Part shown: piece after piece, positions 1 to 11,960 of the stretch
Layout: each line of letters starts with the position of its first letter
Position numbering within the stretch: the first letter of the stretch is position 1
NCBI GenBank assembly: GCA_037962975.1
Contig: CM075674.1
Location: 36,346,501-36,410,500, forward strand
Source of the DNA: Clitoria ternatea
Lineage: Eukaryota; Streptophyta; Magnoliopsida; Fabales; Fabaceae
DNA: 64,000 bases
Direction: 5' to 3'
Notes under the pieces: model-generated
What the model was told of the DNA's origin: nothing
Database searches by the model: none
Seen by the model: the letters and a program-made list of their open reading frames with translations, nothing else
Made by a program: the position numbers and the translations under genes

Positions 1-2006
1 TTCATGAATATTTTTGACACTGTTATGGATATCAAAGGGAGAACAAAGGACAACGAGAAGGGTCGTCTAGACCTTCCGATTTGGTGTTCTAGGAAGGAGT
101 TGGAATTGAGGGATGCGGGACGTGGAAGAATGTTTAAACCCCATGCAAAATATGCTTTAACTAGACCACAACAGATTGCTGTGTGTATTTGGATGAATGG
201 GTTGACCCTGCCTGACGGATTCATTTCTAACTTGAGTAGATGTGTTGACGTGAAGGAGTGTAGGGTGTTTGGCATGAAAAGTCATGATTACCATGTGTTT
301 ATGCAACAACTACTCCCGTACGCGTTTCATGCCTTACCGAAGCCTATTTGGAAACCGTTGGTGGAGTTGAGTCACTTCTTTAAGGAGTTGATGGCTACTT
401 CGTTGACTGTGGAGAAACTTGTAAAGATGGAAGAAACTATCCCGGTATTGATTTGTAAGTTGGAGCAGATTTTCCCACCAAGTTTTTTGACTCGATGGAG
501 CATTTGCCTATCCATCTACCGTACGAGGCCTTGGTTGGTGGCCCGGTGCAGTATCGTTGGATGTATCCATTCGAAAGTTGAACGCCAGAACTCTTTAATT
601 TCCTTGCAAACACTTCTTATAATAGTATTTTCTAACTTAACATTTGTTTATGGTGTTGAAGATTCTTACGCTCTTTAAAAGATAAAGTGTCGAACAAAGC
701 CTGCGTTGAAGCATCAATTTGTGAGGCATACTTAGTCGAAGAAATGACAACCTTTGCTTCTTTCTATTTTCCGACGGAGATAGAAACTAGAATGAGTAGA
801 ATTCCCCGCAATCTTGGGGTAGCCACCCGCACAGGGTTTGATTCCCAAATATCGATTTTCAACTATCCTGGTCATCCGGGGGGCAAGCTCACAAAATGTT
901 ACATTGATGAGAAAGATCGAAAGGCGACTCACTTGTACATTCTTCTAAATTACCCAGAAGTGGAACCCTTTCTTGAGTAAGTCATAAAAGTTATATGTTA
1001 CATTCTAAACGTAGCTTTAATAGTATCTAAATTTGTTTCCTTTAAATAGCTTATATACAGATATGCTAAAATTTGAGCAAAATGATTTAACTGATGACCA
1101 AATTCATAGTGAGGTGTCATCCAAGTTCGTTAGTTGGTTCGCACAACACGTAAGACCCTTATACCGAGTGTTTTTTATCTGTGCTTCTAACTCCCGGTAT
1201 TTAACGATGACCTATTTGTTATGTTGTACATAGATACAAGACCCTAACAACCATATTGAAGATTCTTTACTCTAAGCCCTTTCTTGGGGGCCCGTGAAAA
1301 CTGTTAAAAAATGGCCTATTTATTACGTAAATGGCTACAAGTTTAATATTCTTCAATGGAGTGAAGGGATGCGTACCCATAACTACGGGGTTTATGTTAG
1401 AGGCACCGTCGGACAGTTGGAAGAAGACTTTTATGGAGTGGAGATTGTTGAAGTTTCGTTCTCTGGACGACTAAGAAGAGATATTGTTCTATTCAAATGT
1501 GATTGGTTCAACAACACAATCGGTGTTGGAAAAAGGTTGACAACAACTACGGCTTAGTTGAGGTCAAGAAGAATGGTAGATATAAACGGTTTGATCCCTT
1601 CATTTTTGCCCAACAAGCTGAGCAGGTTTATTACACCGACTTCCCGGGAGGACATCGGGACGGGTATGCAGTAATCAAGGCCAAGGCCCGAAGTCAGATC
1701 ACTGACAATGTCTCCGAGGAGGTCGATGACGCTTATCAGCTTGCACCACACGAGCTCAACGATGCTAATTTGTTGTTCAACATTGATCCAGTCATAATGG
1801 ATGAGACACTCACCACTACGGAGGGTGAACACATTGATAAATACCTTGTCTCTCGATCAAAACGGTCTAGGGATGATTTGGATACTGATGAAGTTGTTCA
1901 AATAGATAACCACAGTGACACTGAAACTGAGGGGGAATTTGAAACTAAAACAGACACAGAGTATGTAGTTGTTAAACATATATACATAGGTTTATATATA
2001 TCCTGA
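1..2006 (+). pseudogene. CACTA transposase (TNP2 type), C-terminal part, broken
   Basis: This is the C-terminal half of the DDE-type transposase that cuts and moves CACTA elements; the N-terminal catalytic part is outside the window. Positions about 240-570 and 660-976 encode a DUF4218-like region (HDYHVFMQQLLP, GGPVQYRWMYPFE, ICEAYLVEE). Positions 1290-1650 encode a DUF4216-like region (YVNGYKFN, GVYVRGT, DPFIFAQQAEQVYY), followed by an acidic tail. Introns are suggested at about 573-658, at 977-1049 (donor GTAAGT) and at 1150-1233 (donor GTAAGA). Damage: a 1-bp frameshift near 480, where the second frame carries the conserved sequence onward; an in-frame TAA near 1273 where the family has a sense codon; and a frame change in the A run near 1530. 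It is therefore unlikely to make an active protein. Confidence 0.85.
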
Positions 2007-2040
2007 GACTAACCTTTCTTTTCATGATTTTATCCACAGA

Positions 2041-3858
2041 TGAAGGGACATTGACTGCCCTTCAGTAGGGGTGGTGGGTCCAGGACCCCGGCATCCTGTC
2101 TGGGGACTCCCACCCCAGAGCAGGGAACCACTCCATCACCACTACAGCAGACCACTCCATCACCACCATAACGGACCACTCCATCACCACTACAGCAGAC
2201 CACTCCATCACCACCACAGCTGACCACCCCATCACCCCCATAGCTGACCACCCCAGAGCAGACTCCTGGAGTTGGTGGCTTGGAGGATCATGGCCATCAG
2301 GCCACCCCACCTCCGGCATCCCCTCTGCCCATGTTGGTACCTGTGCCGGCCGGAGATGAATAAGTGACTAAAACTCAAATACTTTTATGTTATTTGTATG
2401 GTACTTTATATTAAACTTTAGTGGAAAGACTTGTGCGTTTATTGTATGTTACTTTAATTAGTACTTGTATAGATTGAATTGTACTGGGAACTCTTCTGTT
2501 TGTAACAGGGTTACTATTTAAACTTGGAAATGTTACATTTACAGGGGAGACTCTGTCGGAATTTTGGGAGTCTCCCTAGATTGTGTGTTGTTTTACTCCT
2601 GATATAATTGTTGTCATTACAGCTTTATTGATAGTAGTCGCACTACCAAAGCGATTACTAAGGTTTTAAAGGCCCAGTGGGATGGTCCATATATATCTTG
2701 GACAGATGCTGGGAAGGTTATCCAAGATAGGTGGTTTGACACCTTCTCGATAAGTTACCACATCAATTTATTGTGATTTGATTTGTAAAATAGACCTCTT
2801 ATTAATTTTGATTTCTCATTTCATTTTACAGCATGATTATCAGTGGGCAGAGGGTATGATTGATGAGATTAGGAAGGTCTTTGCCATAAAGACTTCCAAA
2901 ATCATCAAGAGTACCCTTTGGAAGGTGAGGGACAAGGGTGAGCGCCCTCGTTGGATCCCCGAGGACCATTGGGACGGGATGGTCCAGAAGTGGGGCGGTG
3001 TCCCATTCCAGCAGGCGAGTGCTCGGAACAGGGCAAACAGAGCCGCCGATGCTGCAGCCTCAGTTTACACTGGGGGTAGCATTTCAACCCTTGAGCACAA
3101 GAAAAGATTTGTAAGTATATTTATGTTAAACATTTCTATTATGATTCGTCTGACATGTTTACAAATAATAATCTCAATGTTTTTTGTCCACCACAGGAGC
3201 TGAGGGAGCACCGGGAGCCTTCTTTGTTTAAGGTCATGCAAATGACCAAGAAGAACAAAGCCGGTGCATGGGTAAACCAGAAGACTATAGATCTAGCGGT
3301 ATTTACTTTTAACTCACACATGCTTATAATTTACAAATCAGCTTACTAATCCTTTCAGTGTTTTTTAATTTATAGGAGGCGTATCAGGCCAGGAGGGCCG
3401 AGAAGGAGGCGGACCTGGTGGCTTCGACTCCTGAAGGGGAGGTTCCTCCTACCCTGTCTTGTTCCGACGACAACGCCATCTATATGGAGGCTGTTGGCGG
3501 TGTGAACAAGAAAGGGAGGGTCTTTGGATTGGGTGGCGTCGGCACGCAGCTGGCGAAAAAGGGGAAGACCCCTTCCTCTTCCTCTTCGCCTGGTCTTCTG
3601 ACTGAAGTTGTTCAGGTAATTCAAAACCTGAATGACGAGCTACAGGAGGAGCGACGTCAAAGGCAGCTTTTGGAGGAGCGGGTCAAGGCGGACCGACGGC
3701 GGGTCGAGGCGGACAGACAGCAGACCGAGGAGCAGCACGCTGAGACTCGTCGGTAACTTGCTCAGCAGCAGGAGCTACTGATACAGTTGATGGCGAGACT
3801 ACCTCCCCCCACTTCCCAGGCGCCCCCACCACCACCACAGGATCCCCCACCACCATGA
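2041..3858 (+). pseudogene. CACTA second gene, Transposase_24-like protein, broken
   Basis: This matches the plant Ptta/En/Spm Transposase_24 family, thought to bind the subterminal repeats. Exons can be read at 2623-2749, 2832-3110 (donor GTAAGT), 3197-3298 and 3376 onward. They carry IDSSRTTKAITKVLKAQW, GERPRWIPEDHWDGMVQKWG, NRAADAAASVYTGGSIS and a C-terminal coiled coil rich in Glu, Gln and Arg (about 3610-3753). An N-terminal Pro/Thr-rich section (about 2120-2360) is encoded by a 24-bp minisatellite. Damage: stops inside the Pro-rich repeat, ATAAGT at 2750 where a GTAAGT donor is expected, and a TAA at 3754-3756. After that TAA the same frame continues as a Gln/Pro-rich tail to TGA at 3856-3858. 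The start is uncertain. Confidence 0.75.
2100..2265. repeat. 24-bp coding minisatellite
   Basis: Five to six imperfect copies of a 24-bp unit around ACCACTCCATCACC. In the gene's frame the unit reads as a Thr-Thr-Pro-Ser-Pro type octapeptide, with stops in two copies. The block gives long open frames on the minus strand that are by-products of its composition. Confidence 0.8.
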
Positions 3859-4198
3859 TTGTATTTTTATTATGTATACACATTTTATATTTCATTTACA
3901 GTATTTATATTATATTCCATTCAGTATTTATTTTGTCATTCTTCATTTATTATGTCAATATTTATTGGTAATTAAATTCAAAGAAAAATGCCTTATTTTG
4001 ATTATCATTAATAATTCAACCTATTTGATAAATAAATTTAATCCATTATTTTGTTTTTAATAATAATTTAATATTTTAAAAAAATTATTCAAATTTAATT
4101 ATAAAATTTTATCACCCAATATAAAATATTAATCAACATTTTTAAAGTTAAATTAACAAAATCTATAAATATTTAAACAATTTTAAAAAAAAATAAAA

Positions 4199-4800
4199 AA
4201 TCCCATTAGCGACAGAATAATATTGTCGGTATATAACTACTAATAGCGATGAATCCAAGTGGTCGCTGTATGGCTACCCATAGCGACGGCATAAGTGGTC
4301 GCTGTATGGCTACCCATAGCGACGGGCATAGGTTGTCGCTGTATGGCTACCTATAGCGACGGGAACAGGTGGTCGCTGTATAGCTACCCATAGCGACGGG
4401 CATAGGTCGTCACTGTATGGCTACCTATAGCGACGGGAACAGGTGGTCGCTGTATGGCTACCCATAGCGACAGGCATAAGTGGTCGTTGTATGGCTACCC
4501 ATAGTGACGGGCATAAGTGGTCGCTGTATGGCTAACAGTAGCGACAGGATCTTTGTCGTCACTGAACGTGGACCGTTAGCGACGGCTGAAGTAAGTGAAG
4601 CAGAGATCATGTTAGCGATGGTGTTATGCCATCGGTGCTGTAGCGACGGCTTTTCCGTGGTCACTGATCTATCTTCGATGAAGGTTTTAGCGACGGTCGT
4701 GTGGCCATAAGAAATACCGTCGCTAATCCTCTTAGCGACGACCTTGGCATGGATTAGCGACCAATTGTTTCCGTCGCTAACAGGTGTTTTTTTAGTTGTG
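4199..4800. repeat. CACTA subterminal repeat array and 3' terminus
   Basis: From about 4259 to 4540 there are eight copies of a 36-37 bp unit containing GTGGTCGCTGTATGGCTA and TAGCGACGG. Alternate units resemble each other more, giving a roughly 74-bp dimer. After 4540 the same core appears at irregular spacing and in both orientations (TAGCGACGG and CCGTCGCTA). Dense short motifs of this kind near an end are the usual binding sites of the second CACTA protein. The array stops at the inferred terminus at 4800. Confidence 0.85.
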
Positions 4801-5833
4801 TCTTCACTCAAAAATATGTTGTCGATTACAAGTTTATGCACTAAAAATATATGGTTGCAATAGGTAGAGGTCATGACGACTCATTCTCTAAATTTTAAAT
4901 TTTTCTAGGATTAATTAGCGTTATTCGACTAACAAGTAAAAAACAAAATTATGTACAGGTATGTCATGTGCTCATTACTAGCCATTGTAAAGAAATAAGA
5001 ACATGCAAAAGACCATTGTCATGTTTGGTTGACAATTGCGTCTTTCAATGCAACACATGTTGATTGTGCCATTTTTATATGTTTAGGCAAGAGTTTGGGA
5101 AAAGAAATGGTATATCCCATATGAAGCACCCTTAATTAAAAGTTATTTTGGAATCCACATAACCACTTGTATTTAAAAATAAATATCTTTCTTCATAACT
5201 TAAAGTTTTAAACAACATAATAGGGAACTACAAAATTACAATTTCCCTAAACATAATAAGCAACCTTTGAAAAAGAGAATAAAAAATTATATTGAAATAC
5301 AATCTCATATTCAAAATCAGTGTGTTCCCACAACATTTTAAAGTCCGCCAACAACTACCCCAACCATAATACCTTTTTGTCCTATGACCACCATCTACAT
5401 GTGTCAAAGCTTAAGATGCACCATTGTTGTTGTTTGGGTTCTTCATTTCGTCACACGAAGCAAGGAGTGTTAAGATTCAAGCTTCCTAGATTTTTAAAGG
5501 CTGTTAGGGTTTACCTCCACTATTGAAGGCTTCTGAACGAAGAAGAGAGGTAATATGAAGAAGAGGGGTAAAATTATAGTTCAAAATGTAATTAAAAATT
5601 GAACTTATAAAAATAAATTGGGGTTCAGGTGGGACATATCCTGTCTTTTCTCAAACTCTTGCCCAAACACACAAACAATGACATAGTCATATGTTTGATT
5701 AAAGGAGGCTATTGCCAACGAAATATGACAATTGTCTTCTACATGTTCATGTTTTCTTTGCAATGGTTGCACAAGCATAAGCACATAATATACTTATACA
5801 TAAAAAAATTTACTTGTCGGTCAAATAATGATA
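4801..5833. other. AT-rich spacer, no gene seen
   Basis: Short open frames here (the longest about 70 codons) have no recognisable domain and simple composition. No tRNA-like or repeat structure was seen. Confidence 0.5.
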
Positions 5834-6100
5834 ATTAGTCTCTGACAAATTAAACATTTTGAGAATAAGCCCCTATACTTGTCAATAATCAAAACAACCA
5901 TATTTTGTTACACATGTGGCAGTCCACATGGCATCACATGCGTTAAAAAAATAAGGCTATGTAGGCAAACCTTAACAGAAGTTTAAAGTAATTAACGGTA
6001 GGGACCTATTATATTGACAGAAGTGAAAAGTGAGAGACCACACATAATTTTTTAATATTTGAGGGATCTATTAACTCAATCATGTAAAAGTGAGAGACTA
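5834..6100. mobile_element. Small TIR element (MITE-like)
   Basis: The left edge has TTAGTCTCTGACAAATTAA followed by AGCCCCTATACTTGTCAAT. The right edge, read on the complement, begins TTAGTCTCTCACTTTTACAT. The two ends are imperfect inverted repeats around about 150 bp of non-coding DNA. No clear target duplication was found, so the superfamily is not assigned. Confidence 0.4.
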
Positions 6101-7135
6101 AGCAATATGTTTACTCCTTTCCAAACCTCCATAATCCTTTTCTTCTCGCACCCTACTAACTCTAAAACAAAACCTTAATATATTAGTATTATATTTTGTT
6201 TGATATATTCTATCTATAGATTTAAGTTAGACAGATTTTTATACTTTGAAACTCTTATATATAATTTTTACACAAATAATGGCAATGAAAATTAAGGTTA
6301 ATTTATTGAAACTTTTCTTCATGGATTCAGACCATTAGGTGGACAATAAACTTTTGTAGCGTAAGAATTTTACTTATAAATTCCCGTCCTCGATGTCTTT
6401 CATGAAAAAAGTAAAAAGTTAAATGCGACAATCAATTATATTCTTCAAATATGATCATTACACCAAAAAAGTCATTTAAAATTAATTTAATCATGTTATA
6501 AAAAATGGTTCTTGATCTATACATATTAGGGAGCAAGTATGTAATATGTAAGGATTGATTACTATGTTGAAGTCGATAAAGATCTAGTATGGGGAGTCCT
6601 TGCCTAACCTATAAGAATATCCGAAATGGACAGGACATGGTATGTCTCTTATGGCATCTCATGTTTAAGTAAGATTGAATAAGTTGATGTCCAGTAGAAA
6701 AATAATAAATATGGGGAGAGAATATATCTTTATTATTTATGAGGAAATAATTATGGAGGATTAACATTAATGGAAATAATGATGAGTCTAATTGACTTCT
6801 TTTTAGAGGTTGTCGGTGACATGAAATAAATGACCAATATATTATGGGTGCATCTATACATCGGCTGGGATGATGTCGTCCTAGGGGTGCAATTTTACCC
6901 CTGGTCATAATGTGATCATGTGATATTTAAAGGTATATAGGCATGTTGGTTAAGGCTAACATACTCCTACATAACATGTTGGAATAATTGTGAAGAATAA
7001 GATAATCACTAACTATAGGTTTCATGTAAATGCTTAATTCAATCTTTGATAAACTTTTTCGGTGATCACTCAACCTTTTTGAAATTATTTGTTTACTCGA
7101 AAGTGAAATTTAGTTGATATTCATTATTTACAAAA
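6101..7135. other. AT-rich spacer, no gene seen
   Basis: No open frame with recognisable content and no clear repeat structure was found. The minus-strand frame near 6609-6908 has no family resemblance and simple composition. Confidence 0.5.
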
Positions 7136-7970
7136 GGCTAAATTACCTATTTAAACATGTATGTTTAGGGTTAGTTTTTATTTATCTAGTATGTTTTAAA
7201 AGTTTTTATTTAGTCTGGTATGTTTTCCAAAAGTTCTTAAGTAGTCTGTGAGTTTAGGTTAATGTTTCAAAAGTTTCTACTTAGAAAACAAAAGTTGGTG
7301 ACATGGCTTAAAGACGTTAATGTTGTTGTTGATGTGGCCATGAGTAAATAACACAATATCATTTTGATTATGGAGAGGGGAAAATCATAATTCCTAATTT
7401 CTTTGCTTGGGTAAAAGGTTGGTGGTTCTTAGGAGTTGGAGAGTTTGAAGGGTCCTTTTACAGTACGAATGAGAAAATACAGAACCTAGGTTAGACAATC
7501 AAAGTCCAAAGGACAGTGAACTCATCAGGGGGAGACGGTGGCTATTGTTAGCATTTAGGGGCTTGTTTCAAAGTGTGACGTGTTAGTCGACAACATGTAT
7601 AGAACATTTAACAATGTTTTCATTAGAACAAGGAAAAACATAATTGTGAGTATGCTAGATGAGTTAAGGGTGTACTTTATGTATAGACGGGTAAAAAATA
7701 GAAGGAAAGCATTGACCTATGAAAAGATAATTATGTTAAACATACTGAAGAGGTTGAGGAAGAAAGCACTAGCAACCAAATAGTGGATTAATGGGTATGT
7801 TAGCTTCTACCTAGTCTTGTATATTCTAATTGGTCTTCTATGTTTGTTAAGTAGTTTCTACTTGATCCTATATATTTGTTAAGTTGATTTTATTCAGTCT
7901 TGTAGGTTTGTTAAGTTGTTTCTATTTAGCCATGTATGTATTGTGGTGGTTCTGATTAGTCCAACAAAAA
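7136..7970 (+). mobile_element. MULE (Mutator-like) remnant
   Basis: A MULE transposase fragment (7562-7783) is flanked on both sides by imperfect repeats of about 30-35 bp with the theme TTTCTATTTAGTCTTGTATG: 7150-7290 on the left and 7797-7960 on the right. The two flanks run in the same direction, so they may be subterminal rather than terminal repeats. Element ends and target duplication could not be fixed. Confidence 0.5.
7562..7783 (+). pseudogene. MULE transposase fragment
   Basis: About 73 codons match the segment after the catalytic core of MuDR-type transposases. The frame reads SKCDVLVDNM, then FNNVFIRTRKNIIVSMLDEL, then RVYFMYRRVKNRRKA, a pattern characteristic of MULE proteins (Asn-Asn-Met-Ser-Glu-x-Phe-Asn, then Pro-Ile-x-Thr-Met-Leu-Glu). 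The frame opens without a proper start and ends at TAG (7781-7783). The DDE core and SWIM zinc finger are absent, so this is a relic. Confidence 0.65.
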
Positions 7971-8283
7971 ATAAAATACAGGTGGCCTAATGATCAACTA
8001 TTTGAATTAAAAAATATCAATAAACTTGTAGATATGTAGTGGCAGGCCTTAGATGCTAACAAGGATCCCATGCTCACATGCCATAGCATGTATGAACAAC
8101 ATATGTTAAAATCCTAAAGACTACATCTTTGACCTTTACAAGTAATACATTAACATAGTTGTACATTCACCAATTATATTTCTAGAAAATTAAAGCATCC
8201 TTTAGGAAAGGACACCTCATCATAATGTATTGCCATGTCAAACCAGTAGACAACTTGAAAGGCTCAAGAAGTCCATAAACAAA
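7971..8283. other. AT-rich spacer next to solo LTR
   Basis: No gene was seen. The last five bases (8279-8283, ACAAA) are one copy of the target duplication of the solo LTR that follows. Confidence 0.5.
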
Positions 8284-8454
8284 TGTCATGAACGAGGCCG
8301 CTACAAGAGGCTGACCTCAAAAAAGGAATTTTGGTTTGAAAAAAAGGAGTCACCATTAATATTTATTTGAAGGAAAATATCATAAAAATATTTTTGTTAA
8401 GACAACGGTCATTTTAAAAAGACAGGATTTTGAGTTTGGCAGTTGGATTATAGG

Positions 8455-9185
8455 TGATCCGGTCTCAATACCGGTATCTGATCTGCAAGACATATTTCAA
8501 CGTCTTTGTCAAGACATCAACGTGTAACCGGTGTCATCGGTATACATCCGGACTGTAATTCCGTATCAGGCGCTCTCCCTATACCGGTTGTTCAGGATAA
8601 CACCATGACACCGGATAACACACACGTCACTATGCAAAAGACAAGAATCATTGCTACAGGGACCGATCAATAATCCCCAGCACTATAAGCCAAATTCTGC
8701 TCACGGGGATGGTCAACTTGCTCCCTAATCCTAGTCTATACTCTCCATGCTCAATATAAAATAGCCACTTGACCCAATCATGCTGGTAAGTGTGCAATAA
8801 AATAATGCTAATGGAAGTTAGTGGTTCCCCACTAACGAGTCCTCGTAAAACGAGCCAATCAGGTATATGAACTCTCTTCATCAATGAAGTGGAGGATGGG
8901 GGAACTTAATAAAAAAAATGATTACTCTCTAAAATAGATTCCTTACTTGGAATATTATCACTGACTTGAGCGTCGGAGAATCTTTGAGGGTGACACCACC
9001 ATTCGCCCACATCAACGTGTTAGGTCGGTGTGAAGGATCTCTAGAACGCCCAATCCGCTCTCCTTACACAAGGACAACGGATATTTACACCGGATACTCA
9101 TACATTCGGTCTTCAGCACAGTATTTGCATACTATTTGTGATTGACTTGAGTCCGGATATCTAGACCCCGGTTCAGGACCGATCA
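8455..9185 (+). repeat. 5' LTR of the gag-only element
   Basis: 731 bp, TG...CA ends, matched by the 3' LTR at 13600-14330. Most differences between the two are C/T or G/A transitions, as expected from deamination of methylated cytosine. Confidence 0.93.
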
Positions 9186-9207
9186 TTGGCACGCCCGGTG
9201 GGACTCG
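9186..9207 (+). promoter_or_regulatory. Primer binding site of the gag-only element
   Basis: Directly after the 5' LTR comes TTGGCACGCCCGGTGGGACT. From the second base its complement ends in CCA and contains a plausible T-arm, so it can pair with a tRNA 3' end. The tRNA isotype was not identified. Confidence 0.6.
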
Positions 9208-9252
9208 TTAAAGTTATTCCCACTTCTCGTTTAAGAAGTCTGGTCTCTTATC

Positions 9253-10764
9253 ATGGAAGGCAATGGGAGAAACCAACCAGATGGGCACGTAGAAGACATC
9301 ACTGCCCAGGAACAACCAGTGAATAGGCACTTAGCTCTTGAGTCGCCTGTAGAAAGTTCAAGAAGAATGGTGCAGGTTTCAGCACCAAATCTAAAGGATG
9401 AGATGATAAGAAAGTTGATGGAGGAACTGATGGAATTGAAACGTAAAAGAAAGAGCGTGGAGGAGAGAGCCATGTCTCTGATTAAGGGGACACATCACAC
9501 AACCGAGGGAGAAAAATCCTCTACCCCCCAGTATTCAAATATCCCCACATTTGAAGGGAAGAAACAGATCCACGATTCTGATAAGAGAGTTGTTAAAGGG
9601 AAGAGGGGGCTGATGACAGCCTCTCCAGTAACTTATAAGCTCACAGTCCCTTTTTCAAGGAGACTTATGAGTGTACGTATCCCTAAGCACTTACAGACTA
9701 CTCAACCTCTCTCTATAGAAAAATACAGTGGTGAAACTGATCCTACTAAGCATCTTGATGCTTATACACTCGAAGCCATGTACCTGGGGGCAGATGAAGA
9801 TGTCATGTGCAGGATGTTCCCTCGGACTCTTGTTGATGATGCCCTTAGCTGGTTCAGGAAGCTACCATCAGGTTCCATTGACTCATGGGAAGAAATGACA
9901 ACAGCGTTTGTGGACCACTTTGTCATTTCCAGTGATATTCCCAGAACATCTCATACCTTGGCTCAGATTAGGCAGGGGGAACATGAAACTCTCGAGGACT
10001 TCTTGAAGAGGTTTCACAAGGAAGCAGTTGCTGTTCCAAACTTGGTAGAAGCACTACAATTGCACATAGCAATAGAAGCTTTGCAACCAAGCTCTGCTTT
10101 TGCCCTGTCGTTGGCAAAGAATCCTCTAGTGAATTTCGAAGAATTCAGGAGGAAAGTATCCAAGTATGTGAGCATTGAAATACACTTGGAAGCAACAGTG
10201 GCAAGAGGGAAATCCCCAACGTTACAACGGAGTGATAAGAGCAGATCCAGATCGGATCCCATGGAAAGACCATGCCGTGGCGATGCCTTCGATAGCTCCG
10301 CTCCACAGCGTTAAGCAGAACGGATGCATGCATTCGACAATTATGCTCCGCTAAATTCTGAACGATCTCAAATTCTTAGGGAGATCGGATGGCCAACCCT
10401 TATTGCGTACGGGGTCAGGACTCCGCCCCAGCTTCACAAACAAGGTGACCCTCAGAAATACTGTGAATTCCATGAGCAAGAGGGCCATTCAACAGACAAA
10501 TGTCAGGCTCTGATGAATACTATTGAGACCCTGATCCAAGAGGGTAAACTCAAACAATACCTTCTCAAAGAAAGGTCTACTGATCAACTGGACCAGATTG
10601 AGAAAAGGGGAGGAGATTGCGAGGAAGACGATGACGATCATCCCACTCTGATCAGAAGGTTTACTGCTTCTGAAAAACAAAAGGGAGTTGTGATTGGTGA
10701 GCCTCCACAGCAAAACACTATGCCCCGACAACAACATCAAGGCCGTCGAGAGGTCATTGATTAG
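9253..10764 (+). pseudogene. Retrotransposon gag, interrupted by one stop
   Basis: Structural protein of the particle. Residues about 130-290 form a retrotransposon gag domain (KYSGETDPTKHLDAY, DDALSWFRKLP, TTAFVDHFV, ETLEDFLKRFHKEA). After the stop TAA at 10312-10314 the same frame continues from 10315 and holds a zinc-knuckle variant YCEFHEQEGHSTDKC (C-x2-H-x4-H-x4-C), then a tail ending at 10764. The ATG at 9253 lies 68 bp past the LTR. The stop separates the gag core from its zinc motif, so the single protein is lost unless the stop is read through. No pol frame follows. Confidence 0.85.
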
Positions 10765-11090
10765 GGATCAGGCCAACAAAATTAATAGGGCCTTCTGTTG
10801 ATACAGCTAGTCGGTAAGACGGTGTGCACTCCACTCCTTTTCCTTACTTAGGTTTTTCTCGATCGGGTTTTACCAAGAAGGTCTAATAAGTCATAACCCT
10901 GACTCATCTCTCTTTCTCTCTTTTGTAATTCATAATTAATGAAATACTCTAAATGATTCACCCATTGTCTTTATGATTTTATTCGATGCACAACACTGTT
11001 GTGACAAGATACTTTCAGGACAGATGATCCTAACAATGTATCCGTTGTTAGCGATGAACCTCTTCGAAGGTACAACTGGGTGAACCACCC
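10765..11090. other. Non-coding linker after gag
   Basis: No open frame of note. It separates gag from the first tandem array. Confidence 0.5.
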
Positions 11091-11492
11091 CATTTGAAGG
11101 CCCAGATTGTAGGATTAAACCGAACTCTGGGTACGGTTAGTAAGTTTGGCTGAACACCAGTGAAGGCTCGGATTGTAGGATTGAACCGAACTCCGAGTAC
11201 GATTAGTAGGTTTGGCCGAACGTCGGTGAAGACCTGAGTTGTAAGATTAAACTGAACCTCAGGAAACGGGTTGTAGGATTGCACCGAACCCCATTCGAAG
11301 GCCCAGATTGTAGGATTAAACCAAACTCTGGGTATGGTTAGTAAGTTTGGTTGAACACCGGTGAAGGCTCGGATTGTAGGATTGAACCGAACTCCGAGTA
11401 CGACTAGTAGGTTTGGCCGAACGTCGATGAAGACCTGAGTTGTAGGATTAAACCGAACCTCAGGAAATGGGTTGTAGGATTGCACCGAACCC
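11091..11492. repeat. 201-bp tandem repeat, two copies
   Basis: Copies start at 11091 and 11292 and end at 11492. Each copy contains several subunits sharing GATTGTAGGATT and AACCGAACTC, so the 201-bp unit itself grew from a shorter one. A minus-strand open frame across it is a by-product. Confidence 0.85.
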
Positions 11493-11540
11493 TATTTGAA
11501 GGCTGGTGAATGAGTAAAATCCAACACCGGTTGAAGAAGA

Positions 11541-11960
11541 ACGATTGAGACTAATTCCCCCAAGACGGATGCTCTCAATCACATATTCTGTGAGTTGACG
11601 AGGTAACTCCTGGCGCGGATAATTCCCATCATCATCCTTATAATGGAAGTCTTTGAAGACTCAATCCGTACTCTTACGATTGAGATACAATTCCCCCAGG
11701 ACGGATGCTCTCAATCACATATTCTGTGAGTTGACGAGGTAACTCCTGGCGTGGACAATTCCCATCATCATCCTTATGATGGAAGTCTTTGAAGACTCAA
11801 TCCGTACTCTTACGATTGAGATACACTTCCCCAGGACGGATGCTCTCAATCACATATTCTGTGAGTTGACGAGGTAACTCCTGGCGTGGACAATTCCCAT
11901 CATCATCCTTATGATGGAAGTTTTTGAAGACTCAATCCGTACTCTTACGATTGAGATACA
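11541..11960. repeat. About 135-bp tandem repeat, three copies
   Basis: Units begin at ACGATTGAGA near 11541, 11676, 11812 and 11947 (spacing 135-136). Each includes GGACGGATGCTCTCAATCAC, ACTCCTGGCG and CCCATCATCATCCTTATGAT. A related diverged unit follows at about 12290-12470. Confidence 0.88.

Larger units (their letters stand above)
1..4800 (+). mobile_element. CACTA (En/Spm) DNA transposon, 3' part
   Basis: Two broken transposon genes lie on the plus strand in the usual CACTA order: a TNP2-type transposase (DUF4218 then DUF4216) and a Transposase_24-type protein. They are followed by about 340 bp of AT-rich non-coding DNA (3859-4198) and then by a subterminal array rich in TAGCGACGG and its complement. 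The likely 3' end is at 4800, where the sequence reads TTTTTTTAGTTGTG; its complement CACAACTAAAAAAA resembles the CACTA-type terminus. The 5' end lies outside the window, so the terminal inverted repeat and the 3-bp target duplication (TCT on the right would be one copy) cannot be confirmed. Confidence 0.85.

Noticed and set aside
4458..4874. Minus-strand open frame of 138 codons
   Set aside because: It is an open frame through the CACTA subterminal repeats; its peptide is a repeat product.
11048..11485. Minus-strand frame with a repeated peptide
   Set aside because: By-product of the 201-bp tandem repeat in the non-coding part of the gag-only element.
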